Below are positions 1-8,531 of a stretch of DNA of 64,000 nt, piece after piece. The notes beneath the pieces were generated by a model that worked only from the letters and a program-made list of their open reading frames with translations, was not told the DNA's origin and made no database searches. The DNA lies in NCBI GenBank assembly GCA_017433825.1, contig JAFRGL010000003.1, positions 1 through 64,000 of the forward strand, given 5' to 3'. The translations under genes were made by a program, and so were the position numbers. Within the stretch, counting starts at the first letter, position 1. Every line of letters starts with the position of its first letter. The DNA comes from Eubacterium sp. Lineage in GTDB: Bacteria > Bacillota > Clostridia > Lachnospirales > Lachnospiraceae.

Positions 1-100
1 ACTTCTTTTGTAATACATATCTGCTCCATTCCGCAGATAGTGATCGGTATCTGAACCGTAACAGATGCCATTGCAATAGTAAACCAGACTTTTTTAGCGA

Positions 101-186
101 TTTTCAGTTGTCAAAGAACGGGTTTAATTTTTCATTCTAAATCCATATTTTTTCCAGTATACCACACTTTGCGGTCCGTTTTTCAA
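101..186 (-). promoter_or_regulatory. Minus-strand promoter with boxA-like leader running off the left edge
   Basis: On the minus strand there is a TTGAAA (181-186), a 19-base gap and TATACT (156-161) with an extended -10 TG. About 35 bases into the predicted transcript lies GTTCTTTGACAACTGAAAA (101-119), which resembles boxA antitermination sites of Firmicute rRNA and long operon leaders. Downstream, a frame beginning with an ATG at 69-71 stays open to the window edge, but no convincing ribosome site precedes it. What is transcribed lies outside the window: it could be an rRNA operon or a protein gene. Confidence 0.35.
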
Positions 187-204
187 CCCTTCCGGGCCAT
201 TTTC

Positions 205-233
205 TTGCACAAATGAACGCTTTATGCTATAAT
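205..233 (+). promoter_or_regulatory. Promoter of the ABC-F gene
   Basis: TTGCAC (205-210), a 17-base spacer and a perfect TATAAT (228-233). Transcription would start near 240, leaving a leader of about 260 bases before the ABC-F start codon. It is divergent from the minus-strand promoter at 156-186. Confidence 0.75.
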
Positions 234-239
234 TTATGC

Positions 240-501
240 AAATAAAAGTGAAAGGCACATCCGAATGTGATGGTGTGAAGATGATTAACAGATAACTTTT
301 TTCAGGACATGCAGACACAGATTACATTTGAACCGGAAAAGGCAGCCGCTTTTCCCGGATTTGTTTGCGTAGACTGAAGATAAGATATCTGTTGGTTTCA
401 CAACGGGCGGATTACGGCTTTTTACGCAAACACCATATTCACCTTGTTAAAACAGGATCTTATTTCGTCCGCGCAGTTTAAGAACAGAGGTGATTTTTTT
501 T
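240..501 (+). promoter_or_regulatory. Long 5' leader of the ABC-F gene with tiny ORFs and hairpins
   Basis: The leader contains an AAAGG (251-255) followed nine bases later by a start-stop ATG-TGA (265-270), then two further minimal ORFs (270-278 and 281-295), and a 22-codon frame at 309-377 with a poorly spaced AGGA. A hairpin at 333-358 (CCGGAAAAG against CTTTTCCCGG) overlaps the 22-codon frame. A second pairing joins GTTTGCGTA (363-371) to TACGCAAAC (423-431). Known antibiotic-resistance ABC-F genes are often controlled by ribosome-mediated attenuation in such leaders; applying that here is inference. Confidence 0.4.
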
Positions 502-2046
502 ATGCTCCAGATTAACCATTTAACCCTGACCCACAGGAAGGACCTGCGGGTTCTGATAAAAGATTTCAGCTTCGTGCTGAATAAAGGCGACAAGGCTGTC
601 CTGGTGGGCGAAGAAGGAAACGGCAAATCCACCCTCTTAAAATGGATTTATGACCCTGTCCTTACGGAAGCCTACATGGAGGCGGAGGGCAGCCGGAACA
701 CCGGCGGAGCCCTCTGCGGGTACCTTCCCCAGGAGCTTGCCGCGGAGGACGCTTCGAAAACGGTTTTCGAATACTTTTCGGCGCTGCCCGCCTTTTCGGA
801 GGCAAATCCCGCCGATTTGTACCGGATGGCTTCTTCCCTGCAGTTCGACGAAAACCTTTACTACGAAAACCGGCGGATGGACACCCTTTCCGGCGGCGAA
901 CGGGTGAAAGCGCAGCTTGCGGGCATCCTTCTGGCATCGCCGGACATCCTCCTTCTGGACGAGCCGTCCAATGACATTGATATTGATACCCTGCTGCGGC
1001 TGGAAAAGACGATACAGGATTTCCCCGGGGGGATTCTGTTCATTTCCCACGACGAAACGCTGATCGAGCGAACGGCCAACCGGGTAATCCTCATCGAGCA
1101 GCTGCGGCACAAAACCGTCCCCCGCGTCACCGTGGCCAACGTGCCGTTTCAGACCTTTATGGAAAACCGCAGGAGGGCCTTTGAACAGCAGGCCCGCGAG
1201 GCGGCGGATGAACGCCGCGAAGAGAAAAAAGCCCTGGAAAGATTCCGGAAAATCCAGCAGGCCGTCGAGAATGACCAGGCCAGTGTATCCCGGCAGGATC
1301 CCCACAGCGGCAGGCTTCTAAAGAAGAAAATGAAATCCGTCAAGGCCATGGAAAGACGGTACGAACGGGAGCATGCGGAAATGACGGAAATGCCGGAGGA
1401 GGAATCCGCCATCACCATCCGCTTCGAACGGCAGAAGGCCATGCCCGCGGGCAAGACGGTCATCAGCCTCAAGCTGCCGGGGCTGTATTCGCCTGCCGGC
1501 ACGCCGCTTTCGGAAAACGTCAGCCTCGTCGTTAAAGGCCCGGAGAAAATCTGTATCACCGGGGCCAACGGCGCAGGCAAGACCACGCTTATCCGGCAGA
1601 TTGCGGAGGAGCTTCTGAACCGGAAAGACCTGCGGGCCTGCTACATGCCCCAGGATTATGAGGATATGCTGCCCTTTGATGCCTCGCCTGTGGATTATCT
1701 GGCATCCTCCGGATCAAAAGACGAAAAGACCGCCGTGCGGACTTATCTGGGGTCCATGAAATACACGGCGGACGAGATGTTCCACCCTATCCGGGAACTG
1801 TCCGGCGGGCAGAAAGCCAAGCTTCTTCTTTTGAAAATGAGCCTTACGGAAGCGGACGTGCTGATTCTGGATGAGCCCACCCGGAATTTTTCACCGCTTT
1901 CCGCGCCGGAAGTCAGGAATATCCTGAAAAGCTTTACCGGCGCGGTTATCAGCATTTCCCATGACAGGAAATTCATACGGGAAGTCTGTGACAAAGTATA
2001 TGAACTGACCCCGCAGGGACTTGTTAAAACGGAAATGCGGTCATGA
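502..2046 (+). CDS. ABC-F family ATPase
   Basis: Soluble protein of two ABC ATPase domains without membrane segments, the layout of ABC-F proteins that act on the ribosome's E/P site as translation factors or antibiotic protection proteins. Visible in domain 1: Walker A GEEGNGKST (about residues 36-44), LSGGE (129-133) and DEPS (about 153). A charged linker at about 225-290, rich in Arg/Glu/Lys, follows. Domain 2 has Walker A GANGAGKTT (about 354-362), LSGGQ (about 433) and an unusual Walker B continuation DEPTRNFSPLS, where classical ABC-F members have DEPTN(H/D)L. The frame is also open from a GTG at 490, but AGAGGTG at 486-492 is better read as the ribosome site for the ATG at 502. It sits behind a long leader. 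Whether it protects from an antibiotic cannot be told from the sequence. Confidence 0.85.
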   Translation: MLQINHLTLTHRKDLRVLIKDFSFVLNKGDKAVLVGEEGNGKSTLLKWIYDPVLTEAYMEAEGSRNTGGALCGYLPQELAAEDASKTVFEYFSALPAFSEANPADLYRMASSLQFDENLYYENRRMDTLSGGERVKAQLAGILLASPDILLLDEPSNDIDIDTLLRLEKTIQDFPGGILFISHDETLIERTANRVILIEQLRHKTVPRVTVANVPFQTFMENRRRAFEQQAREAADERREEKKALERFRKIQQAVENDQASVSRQDPHSGRLLKKKMKSVKAMERRYEREHAEMTEMPEEESAITIRFERQKAMPAGKTVISLKLPGLYSPAGTPLSENVSLVVKGPEKICITGANGAGKTTLIRQIAEELLNRKDLRACYMPQDYEDMLPFDASPVDYLASSGSKDEKTAVRTYLGSMKYTADEMFHPIRELSGGQKAKLLLLKMSLTEADVLILDEPTRNFSPLSAPEVRNILKSFTGAVISISHDRKFIREVCDKVYELTPQGLVKTEMRS

Positions 2047-2053
2047 AAACCGT

Positions 2054-2512
2054 TTAACGGTATTTGTCATTCACAATGGTAACAACCACTTTCACCGTTC
2101 TCTCACCGTGGGCGTTGGCATAATCTGACTGATATTCAGTCAGGCTGGCTTCAATGCTCACGGTTCCCTGATACCAGGTATATTCCGGGTCACCCACCAC
2201 AGAATTTCCGGACCAGTCCGGATTGCCCAGTGTCTTTTTGAGCTGTTTATAAACGTCCCGGGCATCTTTATCAATGACCACAAACGTATACTGCACTTCA
2301 TACAGGCCGTCTTCACTGTGATATGTCCATACTTTCTGTACTTCATATCCTGCAAATTTTGTCCTGTCCCAGCCCTTGCCGGCGGTCTGATTCTCCGTTT
2401 CTCCCCAGCGGTGGCCGTTTAAATAATCCTTCCCGCCATTGCAGCCAAGCAGCGTGCAGCTGATGGTTAATACTATCATAAACCAGATGCTGAATTTCTT
2501 TACTTTACTCAT
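2054..2512 (-). CDS. Small lipoprotein of unknown function
   Basis: 152 residues. The N-terminus is a short positively charged stretch, a hydrophobic run and the lipobox LLGC (Cys at about 24), so the mature protein should be lipid-anchored on the outer face of the membrane. The remainder is polar with many aromatic residues and no domain that I recognise. A good site, AGGGAGG, lies about 7 bases upstream of the ATG, and a minus-strand TATAAT at 2568-2573 could be its -10. It ends only 7 bases from the convergent ABC-F gene. Confidence 0.75.
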   Translation of the reverse strand: MSKVKKFSIWFMIVLTISCTLLGCNGGKDYLNGHRWGETENQTAGKGWDRTKFAGYEVQKVWTYHSEDGLYEVQYTFVVIDKDARDVYKQLKKTLGNPDWSGNSVVGDPEYTWYQGTVSIEASLTEYQSDYANAHGERTVKVVVTIVNDKYR

Positions 2513-2626
2513 TGTCTATCCTCCCTGTAAGGCCTTAAGCCCCGCGTCATTTCTTTGTTATGTCTGCATTATACAAAGGAGGCTGTGCAAATTTGTTTTC
2601 AGCCGGTTCGTTTTAAACAGTATATT

Positions 2627-5086
2627 CTATCCGTTTATCAGCGGCGCCAGCTCGCTGCGGAAAACAGTTACCGTCTCTTCGGTAAAAGTTTCATAGTTTT
2701 CCGGCACGGAATACTGTTCTACATATTTCAGGTGCTGCCGCACCGCGAAATTCTCACGGTCAAAGGCACGGACTTCTTCCAGCAGTTCCGCAATCAGTTT
2801 TTCCCGAAGCCCTTTTTCCTGTTTCACGGCAAAGGCGGGTTCCTGCAGTCTGAATACCATTTCTGCCCTGGCGGCGAAAGCTTCCCCTTCCGGGGACAGG
2901 GTTTCGGCGCTGTCCGTATCCTGCAGCCGGAAACGTTCCAGGTTCCCGCAGCAGTCAAATACAAGGAAATGCGTTTTGTCCCGGCCGCGGTCAAGCCCCT
3001 TGCAGGGTCTTGCGCCTCTGCCCAGCATCTGCCAGAAAAGGGCCTTGCCCTTCGCCCGGCAGAAAAAGACCAGGTTTGTGATTTCCGGCACGTCGACGGC
3101 CGTATCATACGCCCCGGCGGTAACCAGGATTCTGGGCAGGCCGTTTGGTGCTGCGAAGCCATCCAGTATTTTCTGCACGTTTTCCGCAGCCGGGTCCGCC
3201 AGATTGATCTGGTTCCAGATACGGTTGTATTCTTTCCGGAAGACTTCCGTAATTAATTTCCCCTGGCGGATATCCCGGGCAAATATCAGGGTTTTTCCAA
3301 TCTTCTCCCCTTTATCCGTCTTCAGGCCCTTCTCCATCAGATCCCTGATGCCGGCCAGGATATTATCCCGGTCATACAGCCACTCTTCCGCTTTTTCCTC
3401 ATCTTCCGGCATGGAAACGGACATTTCCGCCTTTTTGAAACCCACCTGCCAGCCTTCTTTTACGGCCCGGGCCATGTCATAACTGAAGGTGGGGCTTCCC
3501 TTCGGCAGTTCGAAAATATCATAAAGCTTCGGGTTGACGGCCGCCACGGGCGCTGCCGACATGCCCAGAAGCCGGGCATCGAAAAACCGGATCAGATCCC
3601 TGTTCCGATAGTACATGTCCGGATAAATATCGTCCGTAATAACCAGGTCAAAAAAGCCGCAGGTGAAAATCCTGCCCTGACTGTCCGCGGCATTGTCGAT
3701 GCATTCCTTCATCCTGTGGCAGGTTGAAAATACAATCTCCGCCTGCCGGTCCGGAGACTTTCTGCAAAGGTTGACATAAGATATGTGGTCCGTCACCTGC
3801 CTGAATTCTTCCTCCGCGCGCAAAGCCGCATCTTCCTGTTCAATGAGGTAGAGGATATGTTTTACCCATCCGGCTTTTAAAAGCGCGCTGCAGACTGCCG
3901 CCACCGTCCGTGTTTTGCCCGTAAGCGGCGCCATCACCAGCAGGGCTTTTCTTTTGTTTTCTTTGCAGAAAGCGGCCAGCACCGCATCCGCGGCTTCCTT
4001 CTGGTATGTACGGTCGGTGATTGCCGCATCCGCGGCAGGGGCCTTTTCTTCCGGAAGGTTCTGCCGGAAGGAAAGCAGGTTTTCCAGGTCTGTCTTCGAA
4101 TAAATGCCGGATACTTTTCTCTCAGGTTCAAAACCGTCCAGGATATGCGTTTCGAAACCGTTGGTCAGGAAAATGACCGGGGATGTGCCCTGCATTTTCA
4201 GAACCTTTTCCGCCACACGCGCGGCCCGTGTCCTTCCCCTGGCTACGTCATAGCCGGTTTTCAGCGCTTCGATAACCGCAAGGACGCTGCCGTCTTTTCC
4301 TGTAAGGGCGTAATCCGCCGTAAGGACTTCTTCCTCATCCTCTTCTTCCGGCAGTTCATATTCGTTTATCCAGTCCAGACCTTCCGTCCAGCCCGCTTCC
4401 TCCAGCATATCGTCGATGTACAGCTTCCGGGTTTCGTATTCCGAAAGTGCCAGCGGCTTGGCCACGTAGGTTTTCTGCTGCTCGGCCCGTCTCGCGGACA
4501 GCTTCTCCTTTAAAGAAGCATTTTCCCGCATCAGCTCCTGCAGGTCCAGGCTGCGGTCATCCAGCTGTTCCGTAAGCTTCTCCAGCTGATCCTGCCTTGC
4601 TTTTAACAGTTCCCTGGCCTGTTCGGTTTCCCTGCGGGCGCCTGCAGCCTCTTTGATCCGGTCGGTCACCAGCTTCCGGTCAAAATCCCGGCCTTTGTAT
4701 CCCCGTATATAGCAGACCGCCACAAAATCCAGAAACACGAAAAGGTTTTCCAGACACAGCAAAGCTTGATCGGTCCCCATCCTTCGGGAGCCGTGGGCCA
4801 CATGATTTCCGGTCTTTCGGATATAATCCATCCGGCGGTGGATGTCCTCACCCACAATATCCTTGAAATCCCGGTCGTCTATCATACTCTGGAGGCTGTC
4901 ATCATACGGCTCGGTAAGGCTGCCGTCCACCGAATACATCCATTTCACCGCAAATTCCATCGCCCGGCGGCAGTTTATGATGCTTGCCTCCGGATCAATG
5001 GTGATAATCTCTTCCGCCGATACCGCCACGTCGGCAAAGGCGGAAAACCGGGGTTCATTTTCCAGAAAATCAAAATTTGTTGCCAT
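2627..5086 (-). CDS. Solitary HsdR-like SF2 helicase protein with DUF4145-type N-terminus and eroded motifs
   Basis: 819 residues. Residues about 1-150 resemble DUF4145 (a domain often fused to type I restriction R subunits), then a coiled coil at about 150-205, then an R-subunit-like nuclease/helicase body. The usual nuclease E-A-K triplet reads EALKTG near residue 273, so the catalytic Lys position is Leu. The Walker A region reads APLTGKT (Lys about 391), lacking the first Gly. The DEAH/DECH position reads DDIY (about 485). Motif III reads SAAP (about 509) instead of TATP. Motif VI, QMLGRGARPC (about 686), is kept. No HsdM or HsdS gene is nearby, so restriction activity is unlikely. It may be an inactive homologue, a nucleic-acid-binding protein or a defence component with a changed role. 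The reading frame is intact. Confidence 0.75.
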   Translation of the reverse strand: MATNFDFLENEPRFSAFADVAVSAEEIITIDPEASIINCRRAMEFAVKWMYSVDGSLTEPYDDSLQSMIDDRDFKDIVGEDIHRRMDYIRKTGNHVAHGSRRMGTDQALLCLENLFVFLDFVAVCYIRGYKGRDFDRKLVTDRIKEAAGARRETEQARELLKARQDQLEKLTEQLDDRSLDLQELMRENASLKEKLSARRAEQQKTYVAKPLALSEYETRKLYIDDMLEEAGWTEGLDWINEYELPEEEDEEEVLTADYALTGKDGSVLAVIEALKTGYDVARGRTRAARVAEKVLKMQGTSPVIFLTNGFETHILDGFEPERKVSGIYSKTDLENLLSFRQNLPEEKAPAADAAITDRTYQKEAADAVLAAFCKENKRKALLVMAPLTGKTRTVAAVCSALLKAGWVKHILYLIEQEDAALRAEEEFRQVTDHISYVNLCRKSPDRQAEIVFSTCHRMKECIDNAADSQGRIFTCGFFDLVITDDIYPDMYYRNRDLIRFFDARLLGMSAAPVAAVNPKLYDIFELPKGSPTFSYDMARAVKEGWQVGFKKAEMSVSMPEDEEKAEEWLYDRDNILAGIRDLMEKGLKTDKGEKIGKTLIFARDIRQGKLITEVFRKEYNRIWNQINLADPAAENVQKILDGFAAPNGLPRILVTAGAYDTAVDVPEITNLVFFCRAKGKALFWQMLGRGARPCKGLDRGRDKTHFLVFDCCGNLERFRLQDTDSAETLSPEGEAFAARAEMVFRLQEPAFAVKQEKGLREKLIAELLEEVRAFDRENFAVRQHLKYVEQYSVPENYETFTEETVTVFRSELAPLING

Positions 5087-5169
5087 ATCTTAAATAGTTC
5101 CTTTACTGTTTTAGGATTCGTGACTATCATAAGCTTTTTTGCAGGTGTGCACAAGCAAATCCGCAAAAT

Positions 5170-5205
5170 AAAACAAGGCAGCCTTTCCTGACTGCCCTGC
5201 CGTAA
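5170..5205 (-). terminator. Terminator of the MarR gene
   Basis: Minus-strand hairpin (GGCAG.. / ..CTGCC) followed by TTGTTTTATTTT, directly after the marR-type gene. Confidence 0.5.
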
Positions 5206-5219
5206 GTCTGATTATTTAA

Positions 5220-5969
5220 TTATTCTTCCGGGCCGTGATGACCACCATGGCCTCTTCCGCCTCTCGGACCGTGCGGGCCTCTCCTGCCCTCCGGGCCGCG
5301 GTGTCCTTCCGGTCTTTCCGGTTTCGCCGGGAAACGTTCCTCCCAGTCCGCCGTCAGCTTTTCCAGCAGGGAAAGCAGCTGCGCCTTCTCTTCGTCATTC
5401 AGCACACCGAAAAGATCCGGTTTTTCCCCCGGGGCGGAAGCAAGCTTCCTGCTGCCTTCTTCCGTAATCGCCACCTTTACGGTGCGGCGGTCTTCTTCAT
5501 TTTCGGTGCGTGTGATATAGCCTGCCTTTTCCAGTTTGGCCATCAGCTCGCTGGCCGAACCCGGACGGATGCCCATGGCCATGGTGAGAACCTTCTGGGT
5601 CATTTCCCCGTTTTCCTCCAGCATCTTCAGGATGCCCTTCTGGCCGCGTCCGCTTTCAAAAGCAGCCCGGGCAAGGACTGCGGTCTTTCCGAACTGTACG
5701 CCCAGTTTTTCTTCCGTACTCATGGACGCGTATTTTTCCGCCATTAACTGCCTGCGGAAGGCATTCCTGTTCCTGCGGAAATCATGTCCGCCGTGATATT
5801 CCAGCTCTTCCGGACTGACGCCTTTCGCTATTGCTTCTCCTTTTCCGCAGTGCGGGTCGGATAAATCACAGTGGCGGTCGCAGCCGGGACATTTGCCCTC
5901 CTGCACATAAGAATTCTCCATCCGGTTTTCCCGGTCTTCTTTCATAAAATCATCTCTTCTGTCTTTCAT
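5220..5969 (-). CDS. MarR family regulator with N-terminal Cys cluster and His/Gly-rich tail
   Basis: 249 residues from the ATG at 5969, chosen because AAGGAGG lies about 10 bases before it; the frame is open further upstream without such a site. Order: Cys motif CPGCDRHCDLSDPHC (about residues 27-41), a MarR winged helix with the HTH near MTQKVLTMAMGIRPGSAS and the wing TENEEDRRTVKVAIT, then a C-terminal tail rich in His, Gly, Arg and Pro. MarR proteins with this Cys-rich start occur in clostridia, often next to multidrug ABC exporters; here no exporter adjoins. The Cys and His clusters suggest metal or redox sensing, which is inference. Two repeated operators sit on its own promoter. Confidence 0.85.
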   Translation of the reverse strand: MKDRRDDFMKEDRENRMENSYVQEGKCPGCDRHCDLSDPHCGKGEAIAKGVSPEELEYHGGHDFRRNRNAFRRQLMAEKYASMSTEEKLGVQFGKTAVLARAAFESGRGQKGILKMLEENGEMTQKVLTMAMGIRPGSASELMAKLEKAGYITRTENEEDRRTVKVAITEEGSRKLASAPGEKPDLFGVLNDEEKAQLLSLLEKLTADWEERFPAKPERPEGHRGPEGRRGPHGPRGGRGHGGHHGPEE

Positions 5970-6050
5970 GGTCTTTGTTCCTCCTTCTATTCTCACAGGC
6001 CGGCATTGCTGCTGCCGGCATTGACGGTAAATAACATTTTCACGCCCTGA

Positions 6051-6105
6051 TTTGTCAAGGTACCTAAATAATAACACCGTGATTTTGTTTTGTCAAGGTA
6101 CCTAA
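6051..6105 (-). promoter_or_regulatory. marR-type promoter flanked by two identical operators
   Basis: On the minus strand TTGACA (6091-6096), 17 bases and TATTAT (6068-6073). The 17-mer TTAGGTACCTTGACAAA occurs twice, at 6089-6105 and 6051-6067; its core AGGTACCT is a perfect palindrome. One copy covers the -35, the other starts just after the -10. This layout fits autorepression by the MarR protein. Confidence 0.75.
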
Positions 6106-6137
6106 TTATTTTTTTAAAAATTTTCCGGAGGAAAACA

Positions 6138-6164
6138 AAAACCGGCAGCCAGACTGTCGGTTTT
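6138..6164 (-). terminator. Terminator of the phosphatase/YdcF/LysM operon
   Basis: Minus-strand stem AAAACCGACAG / CTGCCGGTTTT ending in a T-rich run, 27 bases after the LysM gene. Confidence 0.7.
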
Positions 6165-6190
6165 ACGTAAACTCTGAAATTGATAAGGCC

Positions 6191-7009
6191 TTACGCCGCG
6201 TCGGGAATCACAAACTGCTGTCCCGCGTAAATCAGGGACGGATTTGCGATGGCGTCTTTATTCCGCTCGTAAATCTTCACCCACTGGCTGCCGTCATTGT
6301 AATACTTCTGGGCGATTTTCCACAGGGAATCGCCCCGGACAACCGTGTAGACCTTTTCTGTTCCGCCCGCGTTTCTGCCGGCCTCTTCCGCCAGGTCATA
6401 GGTATCGTAGTATTCGTCATACAGGCCCAGGCAGGCATCCATGCCCGGGTTGGAAGACAGGGCTTTCTCCAGCACAGTCTGCCAGGAGCCGTATTTTTCA
6501 TACAGGGAATCCGCCGTCGGGCCGAATTCATTGCCGTAGGTATCCAGGTTGCTCTTTTTTGCCTTCTCCAGGCCTTCCGGGTCATCCTTGTAGCTCTCCA
6601 GCCTGATTTCATTTCTTCTCTGGCTGACCGCCCGGGCAATCTCTTCCACATTTTTTCCCTGGCCCAGCAGGTCTTCGATCATGCGGTAAAGCTCTGACAT
6701 GGATTCATGATAGGCGATACGGTCCTGCCTGGCTTTTTCCACCACTTCTTTATCCGACCAGTCATAGGAAGCGTAGGGACCGAGACGTTTGGAATCCGGA
6801 TTCGGTGAATAGCCGTATACTGCGTCCGGATTGACGACGATATCCGCCGCCGCAGCGGGATTGTCCATCGGGTCATGTTCGTAAACCCATTCTTCCGGCT
6901 CATCCGTTTCCGTATCCGCCGAAACGTATGCGGGAAGGACGGATACCGCCAGCAGCACAGCTGCCAGAAGGGCAGATATTCTCTTTACCAGTCTCGTTTT
7001 CTTTCTCAT
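6191..7009 (-). CDS. Secreted protein with C-terminal LysM domain
   Basis: 272 residues from the ATG at 7009, preceded by AAAGGA. An N-terminal signal peptide (Arg/Lys-rich start, hydrophobic core, cleavage probably after VSA near residue 30) directs export. The middle is charged and helical with no recognised fold. The last 50 residues form one LysM module (YTVVRGDSLWKIAQKYY ... YAGQQFVIP), a peptidoglycan-binding unit. It is the last gene of a three-gene operon after the phosphatase and the YdcF-like protein. Role in the envelope is inferred. Confidence 0.8.
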   Translation of the reverse strand: MRKKTRLVKRISALLAAVLLAVSVLPAYVSADTETDEPEEWVYEHDPMDNPAAAADIVVNPDAVYGYSPNPDSKRLGPYASYDWSDKEVVEKARQDRIAYHESMSELYRMIEDLLGQGKNVEEIARAVSQRRNEIRLESYKDDPEGLEKAKKSNLDTYGNEFGPTADSLYEKYGSWQTVLEKALSSNPGMDACLGLYDEYYDTYDLAEEAGRNAGGTEKVYTVVRGDSLWKIAQKYYNDGSQWVKIYERNKDAIANPSLIYAGQQFVIPDAA

Positions 7010-7055
7010 AATAATCCTTTCCGGCCGGCAGGATAATGCCTGCAGGTCATTGATT

Positions 7056-8531
7056 TTAAAGCACAATTGAAAAATACACGGAAATAACCATCACGGCAGC
7101 CAGCAGAATCAGAAGCCCCAGTACCCGGAAATGGATTTTCTTTTCCGAAACCAGTGTGGCGATAAATTCCCGGACGAAAGCGTTTAATGAAAAATAGCCT
7201 TTTGTCCGGCTGCCGGTACCCTCCGTCTCAATTTTCTGATGGGCAGCCAGAAGCCCTGAACGAAATACGTGGTAGTTGGTGGTGGCAAAGGCGATTTTCG
7301 GTTCCTTCACCTTTGCCTGCGCCTGGATAAGCTCATTCGAAAAGCGGAAATTCTCTTCTGTCGTCGCGGATTTGTTCTCCACAAGAATTCTTTCCTTTTC
7401 AATGCCGCGGCTTTCCAGATAGGCGGCCACGGCGTCGCCTTCCGACACCGGGTCATCGCTTCCGCGTCCGCCGGAGGGCACGAAGATCAGCTTTTTGCCG
7501 TTTGCTTTCTCCTGCTTTTGCGCAAATGAAAGGGCTTTGTCCGCCCTGCCTTTTAAAAGCGGGGTAAGCGAACCGTCCGAAGCCACCCTGCAGCCCAGTA
7601 TCAGCATGTAATCCTTGTCATAAGCCGGTGTATGCCGCGCAGCCTTGACAGTCATGATGATGGTGCCGGCAATAATGCATTCCAGATAAGCCACAATGAT
7701 AAATATCACGTTTTCGATAAACATGGTGACATAAAGGGCTGCCCCGCGCATATTGTGCACGTCGATGATGCTGTTGTTTGACCATTGAAGGGCGTTCTCC
7801 CATAATTCAGGAAACAGGGAGGCAAGACAGATGACGATGCCCAGGATGCAGGCCAGCATGTTCCGCCAGGTCCTGCCCTCGTTTCTCATAAGCTTAATAT
7901 TGCTGACAGTGGCGGCAATGGACAGGATGACGGCCAGCGGCAGCGCCAGTTTGGAAAACATGCTGGCGGATCGCAGCACCGATTCAATGACACCGATAAT
8001 GCCGGAGTACGAGATAATACCCAGCGCCTGGCTGAACAGGAAGAAGGCCAGAAAAATAATCAGGCCGATATTGGTAACATTCCTGTAGCGGTACAGGCTG
8101 TTTTTGATGTCTTCCCGGTATTTCCGGATAATGGAAAGGAAAAGTACCGCCGTCCAGACAAAGCCTGCTATGGGAACAGTGATTCCGCCGGTACAGTTTC
8201 CGAGAACGCCGTCCTCAGTAATCACCCCGGTGGGATGCACATAAATAAGCCTGTAAGTTACCCAGTCTTCGCCGTCCACTACCCGCAGGAAGTCTTTGCC
8301 GGAGGTCTTCGCATGCAGGGTGACCAGAAGCTTTCCTTCTTTCAGTTCTGTTTTTATAATTTCAGCAATCTCGCTGCCGGCCTCCAGGTCCACTGTATAA
8401 TCAGCCGCGGTTTTTCCTTCACTGCGATACAGGTCAATGCTGACCGTAAGCGTTTTTCCCCGTATCAGGATATTTAAGAGACAGATTACAATGAGCACTG
8501 CTGCCAGTATGATAAGTCCCCGCTTCTTCAT
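7056..8531 (-). CDS. Membrane protein with DUF218 (YdcF/SanA/ElyC-like) domain
   Basis: 491 residues. Start at 8531 because its ATG overlaps the stop of the upstream phosphatase gene (ATGA), implying coupled translation. N-terminal membrane anchor, an extracytoplasmic stretch to about residue 110, then about seven hydrophobic segments to about 300, then the DUF218 domain beginning YMLILGCRV and containing PSGGRGSDDPVSEGDA and a SATTEENFRF motif, then one last membrane segment at the C-terminus. DUF218 proteins in other bacteria are linked to envelope integrity; the reaction is not established. Confidence 0.8.
   Translation of the reverse strand: MKKRGLIILAAVLIVICLLNILIRGKTLTVSIDLYRSEGKTAADYTVDLEAGSEIAEIIKTELKEGKLLVTLHAKTSGKDFLRVVDGEDWVTYRLIYVHPTGVITEDGVLGNCTGGITVPIAGFVWTAVLFLSIIRKYREDIKNSLYRYRNVTNIGLIIFLAFFLFSQALGIISYSGIIGVIESVLRSASMFSKLALPLAVILSIAATVSNIKLMRNEGRTWRNMLACILGIVICLASLFPELWENALQWSNNSIIDVHNMRGAALYVTMFIENVIFIIVAYLECIIAGTIIMTVKAARHTPAYDKDYMLILGCRVASDGSLTPLLKGRADKALSFAQKQEKANGKKLIFVPSGGRGSDDPVSEGDAVAAYLESRGIEKERILVENKSATTEENFRFSNELIQAQAKVKEPKIAFATTNYHVFRSGLLAAHQKIETEGTGSRTKGYFSLNAFVREFIATLVSEKKIHFRVLGLLILLAAVMVISVYFSIVL

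Noticed and set aside
1-71. Partial minus-strand protein gene at the left edge
   Set aside because: The frame from the ATG at 71 is open, but only 23 codons are visible and no ribosome site is seen; it is mentioned only within the leader entry.
2627-5086. Functional type I restriction enzyme
   Set aside because: No methylase or specificity subunit nearby and key nuclease and helicase residues are replaced.
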